Source: DVEG01 sp964405435
GTDB lineage: Bacteria > Cyanobacteriota > Cyanobacteriia > Cyanobacteriales > Oscillatoriaceae
Reading direction: 5' to 3'
Length of the DNA stretch: 64,000 bases
NCBI GenBank assembly: GCA_964405435.1
Contig: CAYOOD010000001.1
Location: forward strand, 1-64,000
The notes under the pieces: model-generated
Database searches by the model: none
Told to the model about the DNA's origin: nothing
Seen by the model: only the letters and a program-made list of their open reading frames with translations
Shown here: piece after piece, positions 18,607 through 27,591 of the stretch
How the letters are laid out: the number at the start of each line of letters is the position of its first letter
Numbering within the stretch: the first letter of the stretch is position 1
Translations under genes and position numbers: made by a program

Positions 18607-18846
18607 GGGAGCAGAGCAAGAAGGTATAAAATTAATAGTTGGAGGCTCTCCCGTAGCTGTTATGCTAAACACCCTTATATAAACCTGTAAAACCTTTGCA
18701 CAGCAAGGGTTTGATGGATTTAGCGGGCTACTACCCCTATAGTACGGGAAGCAGAAGCCTGTAATTCAAGTGGAATAAGGGTTTGAGCTTGATAGTCCTT
18801 CAAGCTAGCATAACAAACACGGGAGAACCTAGTTGGAGAGGAATTT

Positions 18847-20115
18847 ATGAAAATTGTAGAGCAAACGCCAACTAAGCTGATATTGCAAACTAAATCCTTT
18901 AAGGAAGTGATCGCTGAGGCAGTTAGTTTTCTGGGTAGGGCAATTTTGGCGATCGGTGGGCTTGTCTGGGTGTCGCAATCGCTCGGCACCGACTTTTTGG
19001 ACATTGCAGGCAATCCTTTTCTCGGAATTTTCTTGCTTCTGGGATTAATCATTCCGTTTTCTGGAATAGATGAAATCCTCAATAATCGAGAAGTTTCTTG
19101 GATATTCGACAAAACTCTGGGCAAAGTCTTTTTGAAAAAACGCTCTCTTCTTGGCTCGGAAGTCACGGAGTACGATTGGGAAGCGATCGCCGCTGTCGAA
19201 CTTCAAGAATTTCATCAATTACAGGGGAATGAAGAAGCCGAAAATAAAGATGAAGAAAAAGCCGATCCGACGAGGTGGGAAATTGGCAAGTACCGACTCT
19301 GCTTAATTTTCAAAGAGGACGAAGACCTCTTATTACAAGAACGGGATATATCGGACGAAGCGCGAGAAGAACTCGCCAATCTGGTTGAGGCAATTCGCCC
19401 ATTCTTCAACAGTTCCGAAGAATCCGTTCAAAAAATCGCGGTTGATTCGCTTATTTTTTCGACTGAAAGCGAAGTTTGGATGTTCGACGGACGTCTCCGT
19501 AAAGTCAAAGCCCTGAGAGATGGCAAGCTTATCGAAGAACACTCTATTGATGAAGTATTCGTGCGCAGGCTGCCAGCAACAGACAGCGAGGGCAAAGAGA
19601 TTTGGAAAGATAAACTCGTGCTGCGATCGCTCGAAGCGTTGGCAATGTTTCCCGAAATCAATCTGCCCTCTTACCGGGGGCAACCCACGCTCTATTATAT
19701 CGGAGAATTTCTCAATCGGGTTCAAAATCCCCACCTACACTCTGAAGAAATTCTGATTTTGGCTTGCGATCCCGATTATTCGGTTCTGCGAGATCCGGTG
19801 CAGTTCGTCGATAAAATTGATTATTACTCTCAATTTTGCCTAGTTTACAAAAACCAGGGTAAAATTATCATCCACGAATCGTTCACAGCAGAAATCATTG
19901 AAAAATCTTTGCCAGAAATTGCCGACATTGAGGTGGAGGAAGTCGCGATCGCCCCGGAAAGCAGCTCGGATACCGCCTGCCGAATTATCCTTTTGCTAAA
20001 ATCCGGCGATCGCCTGGAACTCACCCACTATATCATCGGCGAATCCAGCCAGAGCTATTTGCAAGAAAAACTCAACCGCATTCGCGAATTTCTCGCTCTC
20101 CCCTCCAATCCTTAG
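18847..20115 (+). CDS. Unknown two-helix membrane protein inside the N-II transporter cluster
   Basis: I do not recognise this 422-residue protein. Two close hydrophobic segments (AILAIGGLVWVSQSLG near 32-50 and FLGIFLLLGLIIPFSGI near 58-76) are followed by about 340 acidic, soluble residues of mixed alpha/beta character, so most of it should be cytoplasmic or periplasmic. There is no signal peptide and no catalytic motif. It sits between natH and the matching ATPase gene on the same strand with gaps of 240 and 124 bp, so it may be cotranscribed; a link to transport is only positional. GGAGAGGAA (18834-18842) is a fair ribosome site for the ATG. Confidence 0.8.
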   Translation: MKIVEQTPTKLILQTKSFKEVIAEAVSFLGRAILAIGGLVWVSQSLGTDFLDIAGNPFLGIFLLLGLIIPFSGIDEILNNREVSWIFDKTLGKVFLKKRSLLGSEVTEYDWEAIAAVELQEFHQLQGNEEAENKDEEKADPTRWEIGKYRLCLIFKEDEDLLLQERDISDEAREELANLVEAIRPFFNSSEESVQKIAVDSLIFSTESEVWMFDGRLRKVKALRDGKLIEEHSIDEVFVRRLPATDSEGKEIWKDKLVLRSLEALAMFPEINLPSYRGQPTLYYIGEFLNRVQNPHLHSEEILILACDPDYSVLRDPVQFVDKIDYYSQFCLVYKNQGKIIIHESFTAEIIEKSLPEIADIEVEEVAIAPESSSDTACRIILLLKSGDRLELTHYIIGESSQSYLQEKLNRIREFLALPSNP

Positions 20116-20239
20116 GCAATTCGATCGGGATAAATAACGAGTGACGAAAAACCCGATAAAATTCTTTTCTTTCCCTCTCTCTGCGTCCTGAAGCATCTTT
20201 GTGGTTTAGAAAAATTACGAATTCTTACTCACAACCCTA

Positions 20240-20980
20240 ATGGCAGAAACCGAAACGATTATCGTCGCCCGCGATGTCCACAAGTGGTATGGCAAATTTC
20301 ACGTCCTGCGCGGCGTCAGCCTGAGCGTAAACCGGCAAGAAGTCGTGGTGATTATGGGGCCTTCAGGTTCCGGAAAATCTACCTTTATTCGCACGTTTAA
20401 CGCCCTAGAGGAATACCAGCAAGGCGTTATCGAAATTGACGGAATTGAACTCTCTCACGACCTGAAAAACATTGAGGCAATTCGGCAGGAAGTGGGGATG
20501 GTATTTCAGCAATTTAACCTATTTCCTCACCTAACAGTGCTGCAAAATATCACCCTCGCGCCGATCTGGGCGCGCAAGTGGCCAAAGGCGCGGGCGGAGG
20601 AAGTTGCGATGCAGTTGCTCGAACGGGTGGGGATTCTGGAACAGGCGAAAAAATATCCGGGGCAGCTTTCGGGGGGACAGCAGCAGCGAGTCGCGATCGC
20701 TCGCGCCCTTGCCATGCAGCCGAAAATCATGCTCTTCGACGAGCCCACCTCAGCCCTAGATCCGGAGATGGTGCGGGAAGTGCTCGACGCGATGCGCAGT
20801 CTGGCGCGAGAGGGAATGACGATGGTTGTTGTCACCCACGAAGTCGGGTTTGCGCGCGAAGTGGCGGATCGGGTGGTGTTTATGGATGGCGGGGTAGTGG
20901 TGGAAGACAGCACCCCCGCCGAATTTTTCCAGCACCCGAAGGAGGAGCGCACCCGCAAGTTTTTGTCCCAAATTTTGTAA
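20240..20980 (+). CDS. bgtA: Polar amino-acid ABC transporter ATPase
   Basis: A 246-residue GlnQ/AapP-family ATPase. It has VHKWYGKFHVLRGVSL at the start, Walker A GPSGSGKST, Q-loop MVFQQFNLFPHLTVLQNIT, signature LSGGQQQRVAIARALAMQP, Walker B IMLFDEPTSALDPEMV and switch His in VTHEVGFAREVADRV. In cyanobacteria BgtA serves both the N-II and basic amino-acid importers, and this gene likely powers NatFGH upstream. It faces lipA across a tandem-repeat field. Confidence 0.92.
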   Translation: MAETETIIVARDVHKWYGKFHVLRGVSLSVNRQEVVVIMGPSGSGKSTFIRTFNALEEYQQGVIEIDGIELSHDLKNIEAIRQEVGMVFQQFNLFPHLTVLQNITLAPIWARKWPKARAEEVAMQLLERVGILEQAKKYPGQLSGGQQQRVAIARALAMQPKIMLFDEPTSALDPEMVREVLDAMRSLAREGMTMVVVTHEVGFAREVADRVVFMDGGVVVEDSTPAEFFQHPKEERTRKFLSQIL

Positions 20981-20999
20981 GGGTGAATCGGGAGTTGAA

Positions 21000-21219
21000 A
21001 GTGCTGAGTGCTGAGTGCTGAGTAGGGAGTGGAGAGTGGGGATTGGGTAATTGGGCACTCCGAGGCGTTTACCGGGGGCATTTTCTCCGAAAATTAGTTA
21101 CTCAGCACCCTTAACTCAGCACCCTTAACTCAGCACCCTTAACTCACCACTCACCACGCAGCACCCTTCACTCAGCACTCAGCACTCAGCACTCAGCACT
21201 CAGCACTCAGCACTCAGCA
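21000..21219. repeat. Heptamer short tandem repeats (STRR) in opposed orientation
   Basis: Three copies of AGTGCTG start at 21000. From 21101 the complementary word appears, first as three copies of the 14-mer CTCAGCACCCTTAA, then, after degenerate copies, as seven exact CTCAGCA units (21171-21219). Both arms derive from one heptamer in inverted orientation about 80 bp apart, in the gap between convergent genes. Confidence 0.9.
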
Positions 21220-21233
21220 CTAACGCACTACCT

Positions 21234-22175
21234 TCACTCCTCTTCCCCAGCGTGGTAGGAACTGCGCACGAGGGGAGCGGAGCGAACGTGGGAGAAGCCC
21301 ATTTCGCGGGCGATCGCTCCGAATTTGTCGAATTCTTCGGGCGTCCAGTATTTTTTGACGGGCAAGTGCTCTAGAGAGGGGCGCATGTATTGCCCGATGG
21401 TGAGGCGATCGCATCCCACTGCCCGCAAATCCGCCATTGTTTCGATGACTTCTGCTTCGGTTTCTCCGTGCCCCAACATCAAGCCCGATTTCGTGGGAAT
21501 GTCGGGATCGATCGCCTTGACGGTACGCAGCACGTCGAGCGATCGCTCGTATTTCGCCCCCCTGCGCACGGGTGCCTGCAAGCGCCGCACTGTCTCGATA
21601 TTGTGGTTGTAGCAAGCCGGTTTTGCCCGCACCACTGTCTCGATCCGCTGCCGCTGTAGCTCGGCTGCCGTCATTTCAGGAGAATGCCCGCCCCAAAAAT
21701 CCGGCGTCAGCACTTCTATCTGAGTTTCCAGATTGAGCTGTCGCACCGCCGCCATCGTCGCCGCGAACCAGCCCGCGCCCCCATCGGGCAAATCGTCTCT
21801 CGCCACTGCAGTCAGCACCGCGTAGCGCAACCCCAATTCCTTCACCGCTTCGGCAACTTTGCGCGGTTCTTCTGAATCGAGAGGCATCGGCGCGTGGCCC
21901 TTATCTACTTGACAAAATCCACAAGCACGGGTACAAGTAGGCCCCATCAGCAGAAACGTGGCCGTTTTCTGGGCATAGCATTCACCCCGGTTGGGACAGC
22001 GCCCCTCCTCGCAGATCGTGTGAATCTGGCGCTGCTTGATAATTTTTTGCACGGTTGAGAGTTCGCTGGCTTTGCCGAGGGGGCGTCTGAGCCAATCGGG
22101 CATCGACTGTATTTCTGCCCTCAGTTCGGAAGCAGAGGAGGGGGTTGGGGAAGGTTGACCAGTTCCTACAGGCAT
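21234..22175 (-). CDS. lipA: Lipoyl synthase
   Basis: A 313-residue radical SAM enzyme that inserts two sulfurs into octanoyl groups on lipoyl-dependent proteins. The auxiliary 4Fe-4S cluster motif CEEGRCPNRGEC (Cys-x4-Cys-x5-Cys) is present near residue 55, followed by the radical SAM motif CTRACGFC, and near the C-terminus by the conserved RSSYHA that supplies the Ser ligand to the auxiliary cluster. VLTAVARDDLPDGGA and KPACYNHNIETV are family signatures. Cyanobacteria often have two lipA genes; this copy has no neighbouring lipB. Divergent from the response regulator across a 660-bp gap. Confidence 0.96.
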   Translation of the reverse strand: MPVGTGQPSPTPSSASELRAEIQSMPDWLRRPLGKASELSTVQKIIKQRQIHTICEEGRCPNRGECYAQKTATFLLMGPTCTRACGFCQVDKGHAPMPLDSEEPRKVAEAVKELGLRYAVLTAVARDDLPDGGAGWFAATMAAVRQLNLETQIEVLTPDFWGGHSPEMTAAELQRQRIETVVRAKPACYNHNIETVRRLQAPVRRGAKYERSLDVLRTVKAIDPDIPTKSGLMLGHGETEAEVIETMADLRAVGCDRLTIGQYMRPSLEHLPVKKYWTPEEFDKFGAIAREMGFSHVRSAPLVRSSYHAGEEE

Positions 22176-22833
22176 GATGTCGATTTTTGCTTTTATATGC
22201 TAAATTTTATCGAGAGGTCAAATAGTGTTAGCTTCTCTTTGAAAAGAGTTAGGAGATACAAGCGCCTGATTTATACAGGCTTTTATAAAGTAAAAGCCTG
22301 CTTACAGCGAGAGGCGGCTTTCCGCAAACAGCATGTTAAAAATCTTATAGCATTCTCCAACAGGGGCAGGGAGGGCGGCACTGCAAGGCTGGGCTGGGGT
22401 TTGTCCCTTGTGTGGCCGCAGTGCTTTCAGCTAAACTAGAAGATTAAACAAACTTTTGGGATGGGTAGAAAACCGAGAGCAGGCAGGGAATCCTAGATAG
22501 GAAATTACTTCGCTGCTCTTGCGCTAGGATGGAACTCGAAGAACAGTCAACAACGCGCCGCCTGCGGCAAACCCACCCGGAAAGCGCTGTTGCACTTGGG
22601 GCGTTTAAGTGATTCTGTTTGGCACAGAAGGCGATCGTTTGTGGGGGGCATCGAGTGACAGAGCAGTCTGGACTAAATCCACTCCTGCTAGACTTGATTG
22701 ATGATTTGCGGAACCGCAACGAGTCAGTTCTTCTGCTTCGCGTCCCACCCCCAGCACGATAAAAACGCCAGAGCGATCGCGCCCATCACAACCGAACCAC
22801 CTAATCCTTAAACGAACCACAGAGGAGTCAGTC
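22176..22833. other. Divergent promoter region between lipA and response regulator
   Basis: No gene is supported. The region must hold both promoters. GCACTGC and GCAGTGC near 22378-22427 form an inverted repeat spanning about 50 bp around a G-rich block. Confidence 0.45.
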
Positions 22834-23394
22834 GTGCCCACTAACAAGATACTCGTTATTGATGACAGTAAAGTCATCCAGAAAACCGTCAAAGGCATGT
22901 TGCCTGCCGGAAACTTTGAAATTCTGGAAGCTAAAGACGGCGAAGAAGGACTGAAGTTGATTAAGCAGGCAAAGCCCAATTTAATTATGTTGGATTTCCT
23001 GCTGCCAAAAGTAAGCGGCTGGGACGTGTTTCAAAAAATTCAGGCGACTGCTGAATTCAAGAAGATTCCCCTCGTGGTCATGTCAGGGCGCAAAGAAGAA
23101 GTTACCGAAAAAATTCCGGAACCCTTCGACAAGTTTTTTTTCGCATTCCTAGAAAAGCCTTTTGAAAAGAAGGATTTGATGGATGCGATCAAACTCGCGA
23201 TGACTTTGGCTAAAAAGCGCCCGGAAGATGGAGGAGCACCTCCCAAAACTGGGGCGGCACCGGCAGCAGCAGCGGCTGGCGGCGATGACGTGGCGGCGAT
23301 GAAGGCACAAATGGCTAAGATGCAGGCAGAAATTGACGCACTGAAGAAACAAGTCACTCAGATTATTACGCTGATCAAACAAAAGCTGAAGTAA
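22834..23394 (+). CDS. CheY-like response regulator with C-terminal coiled coil
   Basis: A 186-residue protein. Residues 1-125 are a receiver domain with acidic pair D10/D11, phospho-acceptor D54 (LIMLDFLLPK), S84 and K108 (LEKPF). A Pro/Ala/Gly linker (APPKTGAAPAAAAAGG) leads to a short coiled coil (residues 152-186, MKAQMAKMQAEIDALKKQV). No DNA-binding or enzyme output is present, so it likely signals by protein contact or oligomerisation. No kinase is adjacent. GAGGAG near 22821 precedes the start (GTG at 22834). Confidence 0.9.
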   Translation: MPTNKILVIDDSKVIQKTVKGMLPAGNFEILEAKDGEEGLKLIKQAKPNLIMLDFLLPKVSGWDVFQKIQATAEFKKIPLVVMSGRKEEVTEKIPEPFDKFFFAFLEKPFEKKDLMDAIKLAMTLAKKRPEDGGAPPKTGAAPAAAAAGGDDVAAMKAQMAKMQAEIDALKKQVTQIITLIKQKLK

Positions 23395-23473
23395 TCGCCA
23401 AACAGCGTTAGCAAAGCTATGCGGGGGGCGATCGCGCCTCCCACTATTTGCGGTTTGAAGTTCTAAGGCAAAT

Positions 23474-23992
23474 TCAATCGGGATCGGGTCGGATGACTCG
23501 GTGCATGTCCAGAACTGGCGGAGCCACATCGGTTTGCGTCAGCATGTCGTGAATTTGTCCCCGGTGGTGCGTTTGGTGATTGAAAAAGTGGGCCGCTAAC
23601 AGTTCGACCGGATCGTTATAGATTTTCCCTTCGTTATTGCGATAGCGAATCGTGCCGCTCAAAAACGCTTCGTTTATTTCAGAGAAAAAAGTTTCGATTT
23701 CCTCGTCTTCTGCAACCCGCCTTGCACGCAACTCCTCAAAATCTTCGTAGAGAATGGCGTTAAGCCCAGTCGAGGCGATTTCCCCGCCTCGAAACCGCGT
23801 CATCCAAATTCTATCCCCGACCATAATGTGATTGAGCGTTCCGTGAATGCTCTTGAAAAAAGCCGGTCTAATTTTTTTGCGTTCTGTATCGGAAAGCTTT
23901 GCACAAACTTCGTAAACCCTGCGATTTGCCAGCGTGTTGTATCGCGCCAGCATTTGAAAGTGGGCTGCCAGCCTGTCTGCCATCGCGCTCAA
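23474..23992 (-). CDS. DinB/YfiT-like metal-binding protein
   Basis: A 172-residue four-helix-bundle protein of the DinB superfamily. The putative metal triad is visible: a His in TLNHIMVGD (about 54) and two in HFFNHQTHHRGQ (about 139 and 143). YNTLANRRVYE at the start and the HHRGQ helix are characteristic. Members include thiol-dependent transferases and stress-induced proteins; the substrate is unknown here. Convergent with the response regulator, divergent from the HAD gene. Confidence 0.85.
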   Translation of the reverse strand: MSAMADRLAAHFQMLARYNTLANRRVYEVCAKLSDTERKKIRPAFFKSIHGTLNHIMVGDRIWMTRFRGGEIASTGLNAILYEDFEELRARRVAEDEEIETFFSEINEAFLSGTIRYRNNEGKIYNDPVELLAAHFFNHQTHHRGQIHDMLTQTDVAPPVLDMHRVIRPDPD

Positions 23993-24193
23993 TCGATCGC
24001 TCGAATAATTGTTTTTCAGTGTCAGGATGCGTGCAGCACTAAGCTTGCACTCGCGCGGACTTTAGCGGAAAAGGCGATCGCTGTCCGCAGTGCGATCGCA
24101 ATATTATCATTTTACTTGACAATTTCTACCAATCCCATTGTAAATACTTATTAATCGCCGAACCACGATAAAGGCTGAATACGGGAAAACAAG

Positions 24194-25066
24194 ATGCAGA
24201 AAACAGTTGTCGCTCATCCATCTGCCGCCAGCTCCCCCCGCTCCCACACGAAAGACATCCAACTGCTGGTACTCGATATCGACGGGACGATCGCCGGCGT
24301 GTCGAATCAAATCAGCGAACCCGTCAAGCAGGCAATTCAGGCGGCTCGAGCAAAAGGCATCCAAGTCGCGATCGCCACCGGGCGCATGTATCGCTCCGCC
24401 CTGCGCTTCCACCGCGACATTGGATCGAGCCTTCCTTTGATTGCCTATCAAGGAGCCCTGATCGCAGATCCAGCCACTGAAACAATTCACCGCCACTGGG
24501 CAGTTCCCCGCTCCCTCGCCTTGCAACTGCTAGAACACTTTGAAGAGCCGGAACTGCGATCGCTGCTTTCCGTGCACGTCTACCTCGACGATCGCCTCTA
24601 CATCCGATCGCTCACCCCTGCCAGCCTCGCTTACGGCGAACGTACCGGCGTCGAACCGATTCCCGTCGGCGACTTGCGCCAATTCCTCGCCGCCGATCCC
24701 ACCAAAATCCTGGCCCTGTGCGACAGTCCCGCCGTCGCCGAACAGTTGCTCGGGACTTTGCGCCAGCGCTACACCCCCGCCGAACTTTACCTCACCACTT
24801 CAGTTGCTACGTTTTTTGAGGCCACCAACCCAGCGGTGAATAAGGGCACAGCCGTCCGCTACCTCGCCGAAGAAGTTTTGGGACTGCAACCGGATAACGT
24901 TATGGCGATCGGCGACAACTTCAATGATGTGGAAATGATTTCCTACGCTGGCGTCGGCGTGGCGATGGGCAATGCGCCGGCGTGGGTCCAATCTTTGGCT
25001 AACTGGATCGCGCCCGGGGTCGAACAAGATGGTGCCGCTGCAGCCATAGAAGAATTCTTACTCTAG
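24194..25066 (+). CDS. Cof-type HAD hydrolase
   Basis: A 290-residue HAD-superfamily phosphatase with motif I LVLDIDGTIAG (Asp 28 and 30), motif II region VAIATGRMY, a Cof-type C2 cap in the middle, the Lys of motif III in NPAVNKGTAV, and motif IV AIGDNFNDVEMISYAGVGVAMGN. These cytosolic enzymes dephosphorylate sugar phosphates, nucleotides or cofactors; specificity cannot be read. It stands alone, followed by a strong hairpin. Confidence 0.93.
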   Translation: MQKTVVAHPSAASSPRSHTKDIQLLVLDIDGTIAGVSNQISEPVKQAIQAARAKGIQVAIATGRMYRSALRFHRDIGSSLPLIAYQGALIADPATETIHRHWAVPRSLALQLLEHFEEPELRSLLSVHVYLDDRLYIRSLTPASLAYGERTGVEPIPVGDLRQFLAADPTKILALCDSPAVAEQLLGTLRQRYTPAELYLTTSVATFFEATNPAVNKGTAVRYLAEEVLGLQPDNVMAIGDNFNDVEMISYAGVGVAMGNAPAWVQSLANWIAPGVEQDGAAAAIEEFLL

Positions 25067-25366
25067 CCCGAAATCAGAAAGGGCACCGACGACTGGCCGT
25101 GTTTCGTCTCGGTGCCCTAACTGGTTCGCTCCTCACACGCTAATTACTATAGCGGAGTCAAGCAGATTTTGTCATCTATTTTTGTTAAAATTTCATAACG
25201 TTCTTTTTGGGGCTTGCCCAAACGTTCAATTATAGGATAATTTTTCTTTTATAAGACAGATTTTTATTAAAAATAAACCGCGCCGCAATAAGTATTTTAA
25301 ATCTATTAAATAATGCAAGCTTATAGTAAAAACTGTAGCGAGAAGCAATCGCCTTTTAACAGGCTG
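25067..25366. other. Gap after HAD gene with hairpin and Yfr1-like motif
   Basis: AGGGCACCGA (25080-25089) pairs with TCGGTGCCCT (25109-25118), a strong hairpin without a T tract. It is followed by GCTCCTCACAC (25128-25138) and a small stem CGCTA/TAGCG (25138-25154). The rest is AT-rich with nothing recognisable. Confidence 0.5.
25080..25175 (+). ncRNA. Possible Yfr1-like small RNA
   Basis: The order hairpin, unpaired CTCCTCACAC, second hairpin, then a short T tract resembles the cyanobacterial sRNA Yfr1, whose core is ACUCCUCACAC. Here the first base is G, and the second stem is weak. The first hairpin may simply terminate the HAD gene. Low confidence. Confidence 0.25.
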
Positions 25367-26248
25367 TTACAGTTCCAGGGGCGCGCAGACGCCGAAAAGG
25401 TTTTGCAGCATCCATCCCAGCACGGATTGAGTGGCCAGGATCAGCCCCAATCTAGTGAGGGCCAAGTTGGGGGTTTCGCGCCGGACTTCCCCCCAAATAC
25501 GACAAGCACTGTAAAAACTCTCAAAAGCTTGACTCAAATCGACAGCTACTTTGAACCAGTTTTTGGGCTGAGCCGCTGAAGGGTGGGCGTGCCAAAGGGC
25601 ATCGGTTGCCGTGACGAGTTCGGAAATGAGGCGGCATTCGGCGGGATGCACCAACTGTAGAGATGTTTCGTTCAGCCAGGGAATGGGATGAGGAGCGCTC
25701 AGCGCCATCACGCCCTCGCGACGAGCCAAACGCAGCAGCGAACAGCAGCGCGCGTGAGCATATTGCACCGGAAAGAGTAGGTCGGGATCTTCAGGCGCTT
25801 GGAATGGAGAAAGCAGGTTTTTTGAAGCAACCCGGTTTCTGGCAGCAGAGAACTCGCTGAGCGATTGCAACCAGTTCGCCAAACCCCTATCCGAGAGTTG
25901 CAGGTGAATCCAACCGGGAGAAACCGCGCGAATTGAGAAAGAGACTGCAGCCTGGGATTCCGTACAGCTTTCCGCGATCGCCGAGGCGAGTTCCATTGCT
26001 GGTTGGTTCCAGTTTTTGGCCAATTTCAGGGCGATCGCGGAGATATAAAGAACTCGCTGGGTGTCTTTTGCCCGGATTAGGGGAATCTCAGCGATCGCCT
26101 CTGGCACAACAGCAGGCTCTAAAACGCCGAGCGTTCTGCCGTGTTCTGCGATCGCATCTTGCAACTGCTCCAGCAGCTTCGGCGCGATCGCCGGTAAGCG
26201 ATCGGCTGCCACCACTTCTTTCATCTCAGCCCCGCCAGCGCCATGCAC
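25367..26248 (-). CDS. Orphan DALR anticodon-binding-domain protein, arginyl-tRNA-synthetase-like
   Basis: A 293-residue protein that looks like the C-terminal half of arginyl-tRNA synthetase without a catalytic domain. QYAHARCCSLLRLA (about residue 162) and LALTRLGLILATQSVLGWMLQNLFG at the end match the DALR helical bundle that reads tRNA. No HIGH or KMSKS motif occurs. The N-terminal 130 residues may be an Add-1-like tRNA-contact part. Such stand-alone proteins are found across cyanobacteria; function unknown, RNA binding inferred. An internal ATG at 26224 is possible, but GAGAAAGAGAG fits the first start. Confidence 0.8.
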   Translation of the reverse strand: MHGAGGAEMKEVVAADRLPAIAPKLLEQLQDAIAEHGRTLGVLEPAVVPEAIAEIPLIRAKDTQRVLYISAIALKLAKNWNQPAMELASAIAESCTESQAAVSFSIRAVSPGWIHLQLSDRGLANWLQSLSEFSAARNRVASKNLLSPFQAPEDPDLLFPVQYAHARCCSLLRLARREGVMALSAPHPIPWLNETSLQLVHPAECRLISELVTATDALWHAHPSAAQPKNWFKVAVDLSQAFESFYSACRIWGEVRRETPNLALTRLGLILATQSVLGWMLQNLFGVCAPLEL

Positions 26249-26719
26249 TCTCTTTCTCTATAAGTGAGAGAACTTCTTCATCTTTTATAAGTTCTCAGCC
26301 TGCTCCCTTGCATTATTTTATACTGCGCCGCGCCATCGGATAGCCCCAATCGCTCCGAGAGCGCCTCAAGCACGAACGCGATCGGCGAGCAAAACGCCAG
26401 GGAAAGCGAATCGCCCTGTACGAGTTCCACCAACCCCGAACTCAGGAGAGCCTCACCCAGTCTGCACTTGGAACTTTCCAAGCCACTAATTAATCAAAAA
26501 TAAACGTCCTGAAAAATTATCTGAGCTTAGAAGTATGATTTGATACTTGTAAATTTACAGGTTCTCCTATAAATAAAGCAGAGAGGATAGAGGAAAAAGT
26601 CAGCCACTATTGTTCTCTCATTTAAAGGATTGGAAGCACGCCTCGCTGACCGCACCCTTCCGATCGCGAACAGGTGCTCTGTCATTGGAATTTTTATCAA
26701 TCTCAGAAAGCTGATTGCT
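26249..26719. other. Gap before the Crp-type regulator
   Basis: Divergent promoter region, partly AT-rich (26490-26590). The regulator frame extends upstream to 26630, but that part reads like non-coding sequence. No operator could be identified. Confidence 0.4.
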
Positions 26720-27433
26720 ATGCATCCATCTCTACCTTCACAGACGTCTCGACCATTTTTTACTTGGCAGCGGATTCTCGACTGGGCACAAGAGCACTAC
26801 CGCTTTCGCACGTTTAACAAAGATGAGCGGATACCAGCCCGTCCCGAACTGCTGTACTTGGTGCAACGGGGTGCTGTGCGACTGGTGGGGCATGAGGAGC
26901 CGCCAACACAGAGGCAATCAAAATCTCAGGCGAGTAAAAGAATTGGCGAAGAAGCGTTTTTAGGCTTCGTCGGTGCAGGTCAGCCGTTTGAAATCGTCGG
27001 GCAATCTCCATTTGCCATTCAGGCTTACGCTCACGTTGACCAAACAAGCATCGTGTGGATGTACTGGCAGGATGCAGACAACTGGCCTCACTTCCGGCGG
27101 GAGATATTAGAAGCATTTCGCTACCAGCACCAGCGCAAACTTCTGTGGCTGGCAACTCTGGGACAGCGGCGGACTATTGACCGCCTGATGGGGTTTCTAG
27201 CGCTGTTGATAGAAGAATACGGCGAACCTTGCGAAGCAATAGGGTTGGCAGGCGATCGCGCTTACTGTTTGCCTTGGTCGTTAACCCACGCACAAATCGG
27301 CAGCGCCATTGGTTCCACCCGCGTCACCGTAACGCGCCTGATGGGAAAATTGCGCGCCAAAGGATTGATTTATACCCTCGACGACCGTCTCATTTGTTTG
27401 CCAGTTTCTCAACAATTGAAAGTCAACCTATAA
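26720..27433 (+). CDS. Crp/Fnr-family transcription regulator
   Basis: A 237-residue protein from the ATG at 26720 (MHPSLPSQTS). The N-terminal cNMP-like beta roll (ELLYLVQRGAVRLVG, EEAFLGFVGAGQPFEIVG) lacks a clear cyclic-nucleotide phosphate-binding motif. A dimer helix (FRREILEAFRYQHQRKLLWL) precedes the winged helix near residue 185, whose recognition helix region LTHAQIGSAIGSTRVTVTRLM is very close to that of NtcA. It could therefore bind a related GTA/TAC-type site. It is a paralogue-type regulator rather than NtcA itself, whose sensor domain differs. Targets unknown. Confidence 0.85.
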   Translation: MHPSLPSQTSRPFFTWQRILDWAQEHYRFRTFNKDERIPARPELLYLVQRGAVRLVGHEEPPTQRQSKSQASKRIGEEAFLGFVGAGQPFEIVGQSPFAIQAYAHVDQTSIVWMYWQDADNWPHFRREILEAFRYQHQRKLLWLATLGQRRTIDRLMGFLALLIEEYGEPCEAIGLAGDRAYCLPWSLTHAQIGSAIGSTRVTVTRLMGKLRAKGLIYTLDDRLICLPVSQQLKVNL

Positions 27434-27591
27434 AAGTTAAGAATGGCTGGCAATGAGCTTTCATTTTAGGTTTTAGCTTTCACTTTTTGCCAATAGGCAG
27501 GCGTACAAAATCGTTTCAAAAAATAAGCTAACCTTTAAAAGTATCGCAGCCAAAGGGAAAATGATAAAGGCAGAAAACCCGCACAAAAGTT

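Noticed and set aside
21171..21219. CRISPR array
   Set aside because: Units are contiguous 7-mers without spacers; this is a simple tandem repeat.
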